The notes: generated by a model from the sequence alone, not told the origin. Shown: positions 43,145 through 52,128, counted from the first letter of the stretch. The stretch: 64,000 nucleotides of DNA from Burkholderia territorii (GCF_902833055.1 NZ_CADFEJ010000002.1:372001-436000); one strand, 5' to 3'. Numbers and translations: made by a program.

Positions 43145-43699
43145 TCATCTAGCCCGGAGATCGCTTTTGAGCAGCCCGTACAGTGCGCTATCCGACACCT
43201 GATCGCCAACAATCCAGCGGTCACGCAACAACCCTTCCCGGACGAATCCGAGCCGTTCGAGAAGACGCGCCGAGGCTACATTGCGCGGGTCGATATCGGC
43301 CTCAATTCGGCGCAAGTTTAGCGTGCCAAACGCGTGCTCGATCAGCGCGAAGGCGGCCTCGCTCATAAAGCCACCTCCCCAATGATCACGTTGCAGACTG
43401 AAGCCTATTTCCGCACGTCGGCATCGCTCGTCCGCATGAAACAGAGCGCAGTCCCCGAGGACTGCGCCTGTGGTCCGCAATTCGAGCGCGCAGATGAGAT
43501 GCTCCCCGTTAGCGGATGTCCTCAGTTTACGCGTGACGCGATCCCTAGCCTGATCCAAGGAAGTCATCGGCGGAAACGGCAAATAGCGCGTCGCGTCCGC
43601 GTCTGACCAGATTGCGAACAGCGCTTGCGCGTCTTCAATACGAAGCGGTCGCAGAATGAGCCGAGGGGTAGTCAGGGTGACGGGTTCAAACAAAGGCAT
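43145..43699 (-). CDS. GNAT-family N-acetyltransferase (RimJ/RimL type)
   Basis: This 184-residue protein has the Acetyltransf_3 pattern: LTTPRLILRPLRIEDAQALF, IGFSLQRDHWGGGFMSEAAF (acetyl-CoA-binding region), and LNLRRIEADIDPRNVASARL with LLERLGFVREG. It should transfer acetyl from acetyl-CoA to an amine, such as a protein N-terminus or a small molecule. The ATG at 43699 (MPLFEPVTL) is preferred over an upstream in-frame start because similarity begins there. It is a complete gene inside the accessory region. Confidence 0.88.
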   Translation of the reverse strand: MPLFEPVTLTTPRLILRPLRIEDAQALFAIWSDADATRYLPFPPMTSLDQARDRVTRKLRTSANGEHLICALELRTTGAVLGDCALFHADERCRRAEIGFSLQRDHWGGGFMSEAAFALIEHAFGTLNLRRIEADIDPRNVASARLLERLGFVREGLLRDRWIVGDQVSDSALYGLLKSDLRAR

Positions 43700-44375
43700 G
43701 ACGGCAAGCAGGCGCAGAATATAGTGGGCCATTAAAACATCTGAGCCTCGTACCAACAACTACATGCATCGAACCGCATGGCGGTGCAGCGGGCGTGCCC
43801 GCTTTGGGGATTTGAATCTGTCTCTTCTGGGTCGAAGAGAGACGCCGCGTCAGGTAGCGGTCGGCCACAAGCAGCCGGTACAACTCCGATGGTTGAGGAC
43901 TGCCTCCAAACGGGGAGAGTGGATGTGCAGAGCGGCGGTTGGTTCGGTGGTAACGGCTTCAAGGAGCCCGTTGCTACAGTCACGCGCCTCCACCTTCAAT
44001 CGGGGCTTTCAATTGCCTCGTTGGCGAGGCGGAAGACTCGAGGCGATTTGACCCCTTCAGAAAAACGAGCTTGAGACATAAGGGAATTCCCCAGATGGGA
44101 CGTGGAAGCACGCCGCAAGGCTGGACTGGCGCTAGTGCGCCGCGCGATCGCCGTCGACGGAGGATCGGGCTGAAGTCGAGGCATCGTCGGAACTCATTGT
44201 TTTATCATGAAAAATTCTGCTCGCTGGGGTGCTTGCGCGTGGCCGAATTCAAACTTAAGTGGATGAAGTTCCAAGTTGGCTGAATCTCGACAGTCTCGAT
44301 CCACGAGCGCCACGGGTCCCGATTTGCATGTAAATATTTGATTTTTATGGTTTTATAAAGTTTTCTTTGGTCGAA
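43700..44375. other. Accessory stretch without a supported gene
   Basis: Several short frames cross this ~680-base region, but none has a recognisable domain plus start signal. GC falls toward its right end, leading into the AT-rich repeat array at 44376. It looks like decayed mobile or immunity-island sequence. Confidence 0.4.
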
Positions 44376-44499
44376 GGCCAACTTTTCTGCGAATTTTGTA
44401 GGAAAAGGCCGCCTTTTCTGCCACTTTTTCCGAGCGAAATTCTCAGAAAAAGGTGCTCAAGCTATTGATTCATAAGGACCGCAGAGGCCACCTTTTCTG
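44376..44499. repeat. Iterated GGCC(A/G)(A/C)CTTTTCTG motif array
   Basis: The motif occurs three times in direct orientation (44376-44389 GGCCAACTTTTCTG, 44407-44420 GGCCGCCTTTTCTG, 44486-44499 GGCCACCTTTTCTG). A related inverted copy is CAGAAAAAGGTG at 44444-44455. A perfect 17-base palindrome GAAAAGGC-C-GCCTTTTC lies at 44402-44418. The block is AT-rich in a high-GC genome. The layout resembles a protein-binding array such as a recombination or partition site, but no cognate gene is adjacent. Confidence 0.75.
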
Positions 44500-44702
44500 G
44501 GAACCTACAGTGGGTGAACGACGGCGATTGTAGGGTCTCAATGAATGTGAGCTTCATATTGATTACTGGAATCGGTAGCTTTTTCTATCCAGCCATCTTC
44601 AATCGTTCGAGCACAAGGCCCCTCAAATGTCGTTAATGCAGCCGAGACTTTTCTGTCGTCGCTCAGACACCGCATGGGTGGCCAAGTACGACGTCCGATG
44701 CG

Positions 44703-45329
44703 ATTAGGGTAAGCGTTAGGCGCGGAGCATCTGAGGCCAACTACCGAACAGAGGTCTGTGCTGGCGAGATACTCGCGATACTCAGTGCCCGACCAGAAAA
44801 CCTAAATGCTTGGCATGGAACGTTTATTCCGGTGCATATCGCTGACCGTATCCGGTCCTTAATCGTATAGGTCGGCTTCGTCGAGAAGCAGTGGCGATGG
44901 CTCGACGGAGATCTCGATGCCGACCGACGTGCGCTTGTGACACGCATCGGCAGCGAGTCGGGTATGCGTTTGGCTCCATACGCTTCAGGGCTGGCACCGA
45001 TGTCGCGCGGCTCTGGGCGCGTGCCGACGAACCAGGCAGAACCAAGTACTGATATGAGAGTACCTGTATTGGTGGCGTGGATGTGCCGCTGGTCAAATGG
45101 TCCCCCGCGTTTAGCCTTTTCTCCGAAGTCGTGCGCGGACCCTTACATCGAGTTGAGCACGTGGCCTGTCGTCTCTAGCCTTCCCTTTAGCTTTTCGGAA
45201 CATCATCGACAAAGTCACTTTTGGCCGTCGTCGCTTCATGCGACGCGAGAGACCGTCTTCGCGGCATTCCCCTGTGACGAACTGCCCGTATGCAATCTGA
45301 CGAAAACGCTGTTACCTCAGGGGATTTGA
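44703..45329 (+). pseudogene. Degenerate reading frame with an in-frame amber stop
   Basis: One frame stays coding-like on both sides of a TAG near 44868. Before it the frame reads ASEANYRTEVCAGEILAILS and WHGTFIPVHIADRIRSLIV; after it, VGFVEKQWRWLDGDLDADRR and TRIGSESGMRLAPYASGLAP. It then becomes less convincing and ends at 45329, overlapping the end of the dioxygenase gene. No start or ribosome-binding site was found. It is probably an old decayed gene; family not recognised. Confidence 0.3.
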
Positions 45330-46223
45330 CCCGTCTTCGAGGTTGCGCAATCCCTCGTGTCCCCAACCAATACCGGGTCGCAGGACATAACTTTCTTCGG
45401 TGACATTCTGCGGGTCTACCGTGCGCAAATCCCAGCCGTATTCGATGAACCAGCGTGACGGATTGCGGAAATAGAAAGAGACGGAGCGATCGTTGGGATG
45501 GCGGCCAATGCCGGTGGCGGCGATTTCCTGCGCGCGGCACAGATCGTAGGTTGTTCCGACGTCATCCAGAGAATTGGTCTCGAAAAAGACGTGCTGGATT
45601 TTGCGGGGCGCCGGCGGATAGAAGATCAGCGCCAGTGAATGGTGCCGCGCATTGCAGTGGAGGAACGCGGCTAATGGCGTCCCTTCCGGGTTGACTACCC
45701 AGTCCGAAATGCCGAAGCCTAGCGTCTTGACGTAGAAATCGACGACCTTCCTGAGATCCGCAGTGACATACAGGACGACGTGCCCCAATCCCAGTTCGCC
45801 CGTCTTGAAGCCGGTGAGCGGCCGCGTCGGTACGAAGCGTGGATTGAACACCACTTCGTTGCCGACGGTCAGTTCCATACGCACGCCCGTATGCGGGCAG
45901 GTGAAATAAACCAGATCCAGCACTCGACGTTCGACCAGATCGGATGCGGTACCTCGCTGCACCTCGATGCCCGATCGGTCGAGACGGGAGGCCATGGCGT
46001 CGAGCGCTTCGTGGTTGGCCACTTCCCAGCCAATGTAGGCGATGTCATTGGATTCACCCGGATGGATGCTCAGACGGTGATGCCGTTCGTCGGCACGCAG
46101 ATACAGCAGCTTGTCGGAACTGTCTCGGCTGACTTCGAGGCCGAGAACCTGGGGCGCGTAGTCTTTCCACGCATCGAGGTCGGACGCATGCGTGCCGACG
46201 TAGGCGAGTTTGGTGACCTTCAT
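45312..46223 (-). CDS. Type I extradiol dioxygenase (BphC-like, VOC superfamily)
   Basis: This 303-residue protein has the two-domain VOC fold of 2,3-dihydroxybiphenyl dioxygenase-type enzymes. Metal ligands are visible as His148 (GLGHVVLYV), His211 (IQHVFFET) and Glu261 (WFIEYGWD). Active-site His195 (ARHHSLAL), His242 and Tyr251 (VSFYFRN) are also present, so the enzyme should be active. It cleaves a catechol next to the hydroxyls using Fe(II) (or Mn(II)). Start 46223 is set by the MKVTKLAYVG N-terminus. It is the last gene of the minus-strand series 50365-45312. Confidence 0.9.
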   Translation of the reverse strand: MKVTKLAYVGTHASDLDAWKDYAPQVLGLEVSRDSSDKLLYLRADERHHRLSIHPGESNDIAYIGWEVANHEALDAMASRLDRSGIEVQRGTASDLVERRVLDLVYFTCPHTGVRMELTVGNEVVFNPRFVPTRPLTGFKTGELGLGHVVLYVTADLRKVVDFYVKTLGFGISDWVVNPEGTPLAAFLHCNARHHSLALIFYPPAPRKIQHVFFETNSLDDVGTTYDLCRAQEIAATGIGRHPNDRSVSFYFRNPSRWFIEYGWDLRTVDPQNVTEESYVLRPGIGWGHEGLRNLEDGSNPLR

Positions 46224-46257
46224 TTCGTATACTCCCGAATGAAAAATGTGTCCGGGT

Positions 46258-47154
46258 TCAGCCGGCTGTGCCAGTACGCACGCGCCGGACGAAACCGGCG
46301 ATGGCCGCACCGATTTCGCCGGGACTGTCTTCCTGCAGGATCTTGCGCCCTCTGACGGTGACTTCCTGCTGGTTCTGCCAATTCCGGACTTCATCCCGGA
46401 TGCGACCGGTCATGATTGCGCCCGGGTCGCCGCTGATCAGAAGCTTGGGAACGGCACTGCTGGCCACCCATGGAATGTAGGACTCCATTGCGTGGCGAAC
46501 GTCGGTGACGTCGCCGTCAAGCGGCAGGCTTCTTGGCCAGGACAAGGTCGGGCGCCGCCCTTCTCCGGGTTCTCGATAGGGCTTGCGGTACTCTGCCATC
46601 TCGCGAGGATCCAACTGACGCAGGATGGCGGGCTGCAGGCGCTGTTCGATGAAGATGTTCTGCTGCAAAACCAGGTCTTCGCCGGCGGGCGAACGTAATG
46701 CCTGGAAGAACGGATGTGCGGGCTCGGGGATGTCGGACCAGTTCATTGGCAGGGCAACCGCTTCCATGTGGACGATGCCTTTCACGCGGTCGCGATGACG
46801 ATTGGCCCAGTCGAAGCCGAGCGTGGCGCCCCAGTCGTCGAGTACCAGAATCAGGTTGTTTCCGAGATCGAGCGCATCCCACAGTGCAAAGAGATAATCG
46901 CGATGTTGCGCGTAGCTATAGCTGCCAGGGCCGGAGTCCACAAGCTTGTCCGATGCGCCCATGCCGATAAGGTCGCAGGCCACGAGTCGTCCCATGTCCT
47001 GGAGGTGCGGCATGACGTTGCGCCACACGTAGGAAGAGGTCGGCTGACCATGCTGGAAGACGATGGTGTCGCCTTGGCCCTCGTCGACGTACGCCATGCG
47101 GAGGCCATGGATTTCGCGATACTTCAGATCGCCATACCTTTCAGTGTTAGACAT
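46258..47154 (-). CDS. LinB/DhaA-like haloalkane dehalogenase homologue with altered active site
   Basis: This 298-residue protein aligns over its whole length with LinB-type haloalkane dehalogenases: [59 protein letters not shown] and [20 protein letters not shown]. The nucleophile Asp107, Trp108 and acid Glu131 are present. However, the catalytic His of LinB (His272) is Lys271 ([10 protein letters not shown]), the halide-binding Asn38 is Gln37, and the His before the nucleophile is Asp106. Loss of the base should stop normal hydrolytic turnover. The protein may have a different activity, form a stable ester, or be a binding protein. Start 47154 lies four bases after the ferredoxin gene. Confidence 0.88.
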   Translation of the reverse strand: MSNTERYGDLKYREIHGLRMAYVDEGQGDTIVFQHGQPTSSYVWRNVMPHLQDMGRLVACDLIGMGASDKLVDSGPGSYSYAQHRDYLFALWDALDLGNNLILVLDDWGATLGFDWANRHRDRVKGIVHMEAVALPMNWSDIPEPAHPFFQALRSPAGEDLVLQQNIFIEQRLQPAILRQLDPREMAEYRKPYREPGEGRRPTLSWPRSLPLDGDVTDVRHAMESYIPWVASSAVPKLLISGDPGAIMTGRIRDEVRNWQNQQEVTVRGRKILQEDSPGEIGAAIAGFVRRVRTGTAG

Positions 47155-47158
47155 TGAG

Positions 47159-47542
47159 TTACTCCACAATTGAGCGGTCATCGGACCGGGCCAGCGTGAT
47201 GGCGCGCTCCGGACAGGCTGTCACGCAGGCACCGCAAGCGCGGCATGCATCCGCGTTCGGGGTGAAGGCGGTCTTACGGCCATGTGCCCAGAGCTTGAGT
47301 CTCACCAGAAGGGGCATGCTTGCGAACTCCACGTCAGGCAGACGGCCGACTTCGAACACGTCATACGGACATACGGCGACGCAATCGCCTTTTCCCTCAC
47401 AGCGCCGGGCATCGACGACAGGCTTGAATACACCGGGGGCGGCCTTGCCGCACGGCGGGATTGCCACTTTTTCGGTACCTTGCGAAGGACGGCGACGTCC
47501 CCCGCGTGGGCGTGTCGGGAGTGGGGATTCGGAGGAAGTCAT
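47159..47542 (-). CDS. Ferredoxin, two 4Fe-4S clusters
   Basis: This 127-residue protein has a basic, Pro-rich N-terminus and two cysteine motifs: [20 protein letters not shown] (near residue 48) and [18 protein letters not shown] (near residue 97). These fit a 2x[4Fe-4S] or mixed-cluster ferredoxin. It would carry electrons in the cytoplasm. It lies four bases from both the pirin gene upstream and the LinB-like gene downstream, so it is surely co-transcribed. Which partner enzyme it serves is unclear; no oxygenase needing it is adjacent. Confidence 0.88.
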   Translation of the reverse strand: MTSSESPLPTRPRGGRRRPSQGTEKVAIPPCGKAAPGVFKPVVDARRCEGKGDCVAVCPYDVFEVGRLPDVEFASMPLLVRLKLWAHGRKTAFTPNADACRACGACVTACPERAITLARSDDRSIVE

Positions 47543-47546
47543 GGAA

Positions 47547-48392
47547 TCAATTCCGGGACAGCGGATCCATGTGCCCCATGCCGCCCGTCTGGTAGCGTTT
47601 CATCGCGTCGGAGATCTGCTCGGGATCGTTCATGATGAACGGCCCGCTCGCCAGCACTGGGTCGTGGATCTCGGTGCCGACGAGAAAGAGCATGCGTGCT
47701 GTTTGCTCGGCTGTCACCCGGATTGAACCGGAGCCGCGCACCGTAACGGCCTGCCCCGGCGCCAGACTGAGTGTCTTTGTGTCGCCCGCGATGCGCGCGG
47801 TGCCCGACTGCACGTAGAGCAGGCCATACTGTTCTGGCTGGAGGTCAAGCGTAAGCTCGTGGCGCACTTCGGCATCCAGCAGCGTGAATGGCTCAGCGGG
47901 CGTAAGCGGTGAGGCGATGTTGCGGTAGTTTCCTACGACCACGCGCACGCGATCTCCCTCTTCGCTGTGCCATTCGGGCACGTCCATGCCATCAAGCGAT
48001 AGCACCTGAGGCGGAATCAGTTTGTTCCGGGCGCTCAGGTTGACGAAGAACTGGGCGCCGTGCAGTTCCCGGTCGGGCTGCGCCGGTACTTCGTGGTGCA
48101 TGACGCCGCGACCTGCCTGGGTCCACACGATTCCGCCGGGTCCGACGCGGATGTCATTGCCAAGCGAATCGCCACTGCGCAGATCGCCGAGGGAGTCTTC
48201 GAAAACGTACGTTACCGCTGAGAAACCGGCATGCGGGTGCGGCGGGAACGGACGGCCGCTCACGCGAAAGTCGTCAAGTACCGCGATAGGGGAAACGATT
48301 TCGCCCAGCTCGTGCAGGTCGATGCTCTTCACGGAAAAGCTTGGCCCTCCACGCGGTTTGATCTTGATCGGGGGGGATAGTTGAATTGCCAT
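47547..48392 (-). CDS. Pirin-family protein
   Basis: This 281-residue protein has the bicupin pirin pattern: the N-terminal metal site in FPPHPHAGFSAVTYVFEDSL and GRGVMHHEVPAQPDRELHGA, and a C-terminal domain with GLLYVQSGTARIAGD. It ends with FIMNDPEQISDAMKRYQTG. Pirins bind iron; some have quercetinase activity and others regulate redox enzymes. In a LysR-azoreductase cluster it probably responds to quinones or other electrophiles. It is one gene of the minus-strand series with azoR, DODA-type dioxygenase and DoxX. Confidence 0.9.
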   Translation of the reverse strand: MAIQLSPPIKIKPRGGPSFSVKSIDLHELGEIVSPIAVLDDFRVSGRPFPPHPHAGFSAVTYVFEDSLGDLRSGDSLGNDIRVGPGGIVWTQAGRGVMHHEVPAQPDRELHGAQFFVNLSARNKLIPPQVLSLDGMDVPEWHSEEGDRVRVVVGNYRNIASPLTPAEPFTLLDAEVRHELTLDLQPEQYGLLYVQSGTARIAGDTKTLSLAPGQAVTVRGSGSIRVTAEQTARMLFLVGTEIHDPVLASGPFIMNDPEQISDAMKRYQTGGMGHMDPLSRN

Positions 48393-48428
48393 GTTTCGTT
48401 CTCTCGAGGGACGTTGTCGCCACGGGGA

Positions 48429-48863
48429 TTAGCGGGAAGCAATGGGGGATTTTTTTGTTCGCCCCCACCAGACCAGGGCTGCGAGAGCCAGCAGCACCAG
48501 GTTCACGGGCAGCATGAAAAACTCGCCGTGAGTGATGTGGTAGCCCATCGCCAGGACCTGAAGGACGACGAAACCGATCGCGGCCAGCGGAGTGAGTCCG
48601 GGCTTGATGCGGGACAGGGCCGGCAAAATCAGCCCAATTACGCCTGCCAGTTCAGCGATACCGAGGAAACGCAGCAGTGCGTACGGCAGTACTGCGGCAT
48701 GGCTCATGCCCATACTGACCAGCTGTGCGGGCGCCATAAAAGTGTTCATGACGCCCGACATGGCATAAAGCGCCGCCAAGAGGATCTGGATCGCCCAGAG
48801 CGTCATGTGCCAGCCGCGGCCAGCTTGAGTTGCGGAAAATGAAGGGCCTTGAGTGTTCGACAT
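48429..48863 (-). CDS. DoxX-family membrane protein
   Basis: This 144-residue protein has four predicted membrane helices: AIQILLAALYAMSGVMNTFM, ALLRFLGIAELAGVIGLILP, LAAIGFVVLQVLAMGYHITH and MLPVNLVLLALAALVWWG. It has the DoxX-like/DUF4870-type helix pattern. DoxX proteins lie in the inner membrane and are linked to quinone or thiol redox balance. It lies between the DODA-type dioxygenase and pirin genes in a cluster controlled by a LysR regulator, which supports a role in electrophile defence. Confidence 0.85.
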   Translation of the reverse strand: MSNTQGPSFSATQAGRGWHMTLWAIQILLAALYAMSGVMNTFMAPAQLVSMGMSHAAVLPYALLRFLGIAELAGVIGLILPALSRIKPGLTPLAAIGFVVLQVLAMGYHITHGEFFMLPVNLVLLALAALVWWGRTKKSPIASR

Positions 48864-48883
48864 AGCATTGCTTTTGCGGAAAG

Positions 48884-49747
48884 TTAAAGAACAAAGTTCG
48901 GATTGATCGCGCTACCGGGGCTATCTGAAATGGCCAACGGCGGGGCTCCGAAACGGAAACTGGCTGCTGTCATGACACCGCCAAGCTGTTCGCGGTAGAT
49001 GCATTCGCCAATGTCATCGCCCGCTGCGCCGGCCGCCACCATGAGAGGCAGGAGGTGCTCCTCGCGCGGGTGGGCGAGCCGTGCATACGGCGCGTCTTTC
49101 CAGTGCAGCAGGCGGTCGCGTCGATCGGCGGGTGGCGCGTGCACAAGGGTGTCCTGCAGCCACGCGTCGAAGTCCCCGGACGGCTTGATGGCGCGTACGT
49201 CACGTAGCGACAGATTCTGGAAGCTCTGTCCGCTTCCAATGATCGCCACCCCTTCGTCACGCAACGGTGCGAGCAGTACGCCAACGTCGAAATGCAGCTG
49301 CGGGTCAAAACCGCGATCGAGCGACAGCTGGACAATCGGTTTGTCCGCAAGCGGCCGCATCACCTTCATGATGGAGAAGGTGCCATGGTCGTAACCGCGG
49401 TCGGGGTCGAGCCGGCAGTTCGTGATGCCACCGGCCTGGAGCAGACGATGCACGCGTTCGGCGAGCAAAGGTGAACCCGGCGCCTTGTAGCGGACGCGGT
49501 ACGTCTCTGCCGGGAAACCGGCGTAGTCGTAAATCATCGCCGGTTGGGCACCGGACGAAACAGCGAAGCCGCCAGTCTCCCAGTGTGCCGAGACCATCAG
49601 GATCGCACGGGCATGGGCCAATTCCCCGCCGGTTGCGATCAGGGCTTGCTCCAGTGTCGCGAACTGGTCGCGGAAAGCGCCCGCCATGAACGGCCACGGG
49701 CCGGCGCCATGACTCAGGAACCAGGTAGGCAGACGTGAGGCAGACAT
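48884..49747 (-). CDS. DODA-type (class III extradiol) dioxygenase, YgiD/LigB-like
   Basis: This 287-residue protein has the LigB fold: WFLSHGAGPWPFM with the first metal His, ILMVSAHWETGGF with the second, GYDHGTFSIMKVM, and IIGSGQSFQNLSL. The pattern is that of 4,5-DOPA dioxygenase YgiD and aromatic-ring-opening dioxygenases. It should open catechol-like rings using Fe(II) or Zn-bound DOPA analogues. In many genomes this gene pairs with pirin, DoxX and azoreductase as a quinone-response operon, as here. It is complete. Confidence 0.9.
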   Translation of the reverse strand: MSASRLPTWFLSHGAGPWPFMAGAFRDQFATLEQALIATGGELAHARAILMVSAHWETGGFAVSSGAQPAMIYDYAGFPAETYRVRYKAPGSPLLAERVHRLLQAGGITNCRLDPDRGYDHGTFSIMKVMRPLADKPIVQLSLDRGFDPQLHFDVGVLLAPLRDEGVAIIGSGQSFQNLSLRDVRAIKPSGDFDAWLQDTLVHAPPADRRDRLLHWKDAPYARLAHPREEHLLPLMVAAGAAGDDIGECIYREQLGGVMTAASFRFGAPPLAISDSPGSAINPNFVL

Positions 49748-49759
49748 GGTGGTGCTCCC

Positions 49760-50365
49760 TCAGGCCGCGAGCGCCGCGGTTTCCTTCTTTGCTGCGGCGA
49801 TTGCCTCGGTGCGAGCCTCCGGCCCCATGGCGACGCCTTCAGCGCGAATGAAGGTGATGTCGGTGATGCCCAGGAACCCGAAGAGCGCCTTGAGATAGGT
49901 TTCCTGATGATCGAGGAATGCGGCGGGCGTGCCTTCGCTGAAGACGCCACCACGTGACGAAGCGATGATCAGCTTCTTGCCCCCGCACAGCCCGACCGGC
50001 CCCTGTTCCCCGTAGCGGAAGGTCTTGCCGGCAACAGCCAGTCGGTCGATCCAGGCCTTCAGTTGCGAGGGGATACCGAAGTTGTACATGGGCGCGCCGA
50101 TGACGATGATGTCGGCAGCAAGGAATTCTTCAAGCGCGGTCTGGCCTGCGACGACGTCGGCCGTCAGGGCCTCGTCGACCGGCGCGCCTTGTGCCGCTGC
50201 AAGGTGGGCAGCCGTCAAATGCCCGATGGGCGTGGTGGCGAGGTCAATGTGGGTGAGTTCGAGGTCGGGGTGGCGTGCCCGCAAGGCAGCGACGGCTTCG
50301 GCCGACAGATCGCGGCTCACGGAGCCTCGACCGAGGATGCTGGAATCAACGTGTAGCAGTTTCAT
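49760..50365 (-). CDS. azoR: FMN-dependent NADH-azoreductase
   Basis: This 201-residue flavodoxin-fold protein starts [20 protein letters not shown] (FMN phosphate-binding S-I-L-G-x-x-S). It has [20 protein letters not shown] and [20 protein letters not shown], all typical of AzoR. The enzyme reduces quinones and azo dyes with NADH. Start 50365 is taken at MKLL with GGAGA upstream; a longer in-frame version is less likely. It heads the minus-strand series and is divergent from the LysR gene, whose binding dyad lies at 50412-50468. Confidence 0.93.
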   Translation of the reverse strand: MKLLHVDSSILGRGSVSRDLSAEAVAALRARHPDLELTHIDLATTPIGHLTAAHLAAAQGAPVDEALTADVVAGQTALEEFLAADIIVIGAPMYNFGIPSQLKAWIDRLAVAGKTFRYGEQGPVGLCGGKKLIIASSRGGVFSEGTPAAFLDHQETYLKALFGFLGITDITFIRAEGVAMGPEARTEAIAAAKKETAALAA

Positions 50366-50411
50366 GGGAGTCTCTCCGGGATGGCTGACGATGCGTCTGC
50401 CGATAACCCGC

Positions 50412-50468
50412 ACGATAGGTATTGACTTGGAATCTGCCTAGCCTATATTTTTCGATTGAACCTATCGT
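50412..50468. promoter_or_regulatory. Probable LysR operator between azoR and LysR gene
   Basis: ACGATAGGT (50412-50420) and ACCTATCGT (50460-50468) are perfect 9-base inverted repeats 39 bases apart. A partial third half-site TAGCCTAT lies between them. This is the arrangement expected for recognition and activation sites of a LysR regulator controlling the divergent azoR promoter. The two arms fall in the 115-base gap between start codons. Confidence 0.65.
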
Positions 50469-50480
50469 TTTGGTGGATAC

Positions 50481-51398
50481 ATGCTCGATGCGGTCACCTT
50501 GGACCAAATACGCACGTTCATTGCAGCGGCGGAGACCGGCAGCTTTTCGGCAGCCGGCCGCAGGCTTGGACGAGCGCAGTCGGTCGTAAGCCAGACGCTG
50601 GCGAATCTGGAGGGACAGCTGGGTGTCCAGCTTTTCGACCGGACGAGCCGAAGCCCGACGCTGACCGTGATTGGGCGCGAGCTGCTCGTCGATGCGCGTG
50701 TCGTGGCCGGTGACATGGATCGCCTCAAGGCACGTGCGAAGGGCTTGGCAGGCGGACTGGAGCCTGAGCTCAGTGTGGTAGTGCACGTTTTTCTTCCCAC
50801 CGGCGTGTTGACGCAGGCGGTAAGCGCCTTTCATCAGCAGTTCCCTCGCACGCCGCTGCGGATCTCGGTGGAAGGCATGGGCGCCGTGATCGAGCCGGTT
50901 CTGGAAGGGCTCAGTTCCTTCGGCGTTCGCGCTCCGCTGCTCACCAATCATCCGGATCTGACGAGCGAGCACCTGATGACGGTGCCCTATCTAATGGTGG
51001 CCGCGCCCCAGCATCCGCTGGCACATTACGGGCGACCCATTCCCGCGCGCGAACTTGCGCAGCATGTGCAACTTGTGCTGAGCGACCGCTCCCGCCTGAC
51101 GGGGAAAACCGACCTGGGTGTGCTGTCTCCGGAAACCTGGCGGCTGTCTGACCTTGGCGCCAAGCACGCCTTCCTGAAGGCTGGCCTGGGGTGGGGCGGC
51201 ATGCCTTATCACGCGGTCGAAGCTGATATTGCCGACGGCAGCCTGGTCCCTCTGGAGTTCGAAGAAACGCGCGCTAACGCCGCAATCTCTCTATCGGCGA
51301 TCTATCGAACCGATACCCCCCCTGGCCCTGCAGGACGCTGGCTTCTCGATCAACTCAAGGCAGTCGCGAGCCGCGCGAACGGAGTCCAGGCGTCCTGA
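50481..51398 (+). CDS. LysR-family transcriptional regulator
   Basis: This 305-residue protein has the LysR HTH (LDQIRTFIAAAETGSFSAAG, then RRLGRAQSVVSQTLANLEGQ) and an effector domain (LSVVVHVFLPTGVLTQAVSA; KAGLGWGGMPYHAVEADIAD). It is complete. It is divergent from azoR with an inverted repeat between them, so it most likely activates azoR and the DODA/DoxX/pirin genes in response to quinone-type electrophiles. The gene also lies convergent with the TetR gene. Confidence 0.92.
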   Translation: MLDAVTLDQIRTFIAAAETGSFSAAGRRLGRAQSVVSQTLANLEGQLGVQLFDRTSRSPTLTVIGRELLVDARVVAGDMDRLKARAKGLAGGLEPELSVVVHVFLPTGVLTQAVSAFHQQFPRTPLRISVEGMGAVIEPVLEGLSSFGVRAPLLTNHPDLTSEHLMTVPYLMVAAPQHPLAHYGRPIPARELAQHVQLVLSDRSRLTGKTDLGVLSPETWRLSDLGAKHAFLKAGLGWGGMPYHAVEADIADGSLVPLEFEETRANAAISLSAIYRTDTPPGPAGRWLLDQLKAVASRANGVQAS

Positions 51399-51426
51399 CC
51401 GGTCATTGCCTGCGGACACGGCGATA

Positions 51427-52128
51427 TCAAGGTCCAGGTGCTGCGGCGCACCCTCCCAGGAAAAAAACGACGCTGTTCTGGACATGCGTGTCGATCTGCG
51501 CACGAAGCACCTTCAGGTTCTCGCCAACGAGCGCTCGCATCAGCAAGGGGCCGACAACCAGGTCGAGAAAGAATTTCACCGTGACTTCGATCCGTTCGGG
51601 ACCGAAGGCAGGGAAGCGCCGGATATCGGCGGCGGTGGCGGCTTCGCGCAGCGCGGCCAGCGCTGCCGACGCACCGCGCTCGCGTGCATTGCGGCCGAAA
51701 TGGGCAAGCTCCGGGACGCGTCGTGCCTCTGCTGCAGAGAGCCGCATGAAGTTGATCACTTCGTCCGCGAGCAGTTGCCCGAGCATGTCCCGCCCGATGC
51801 TGACGAGCCGAGCCTCGAGGGTAGTGCCGGTAGTCGCGTAGTTGCCGAAGTGCGCGGTGACCCGGGCGGCGTTGCGCATGCCGACTGCCGCGAAGAGCGC
51901 TTCCTTGGTCGCAAATCGCGCATAGATGGTGGGCTTGCCGGCGCGAGCGAGCCGGGCGATTTCGTCGATGCTCGCACCGTTGAGACCACGCTCAATGAAT
52001 ACCTGGTACGCGGCGTCCAGGATGCGTTCGTCTACTGCCCCGGCCAGCTCGTTCGGCGGCCGTCCCGTCCGTACGGCAGGAGGCTTGGCGCTTTTCTTTT
52101 TTGCTGACGTGTCTTTCAGTGGCGGCAT
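51427..52128 (-). CDS. TetR-family transcriptional regulator
   Basis: This ~233-residue protein has a Lys-rich N-terminal arm (MPPLKDTSAKKKSAKPPAVR) and the TetR HTH ILDAAYQVFIERGLNGASID with AGKPTIYARFATKEALFAAV. A helical ligand domain follows. The ATG at 52128 is preferred; an in-frame ATG at 52176 is possible. It is divergent from the VOC-family gene at 52310. Two matching palindromes in the gap (52199-52213, 52261-52275) are its likely operators. Confidence 0.9.
   Translation of the reverse strand: MPPLKDTSAKKKSAKPPAVRTGRPPNELAGAVDERILDAAYQVFIERGLNGASIDEIARLARAGKPTIYARFATKEALFAAVGMRNAARVTAHFGNYATTGTTLEARLVSIGRDMLGQLLADEVINFMRLSAAEARRVPELAHFGRNARERGASAALAALREAATAADIRRFPAFGPERIEVTVKFFLDLVVGPLLMRALVGENLKVLRAQIDTHVQNSVVFFLGGCAAAPGP

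Noticed and set aside
44376..44499. CRISPR array
   Set aside because: The repeats are short, mixed in orientation and unevenly spaced, with no spacer pattern or cas genes.
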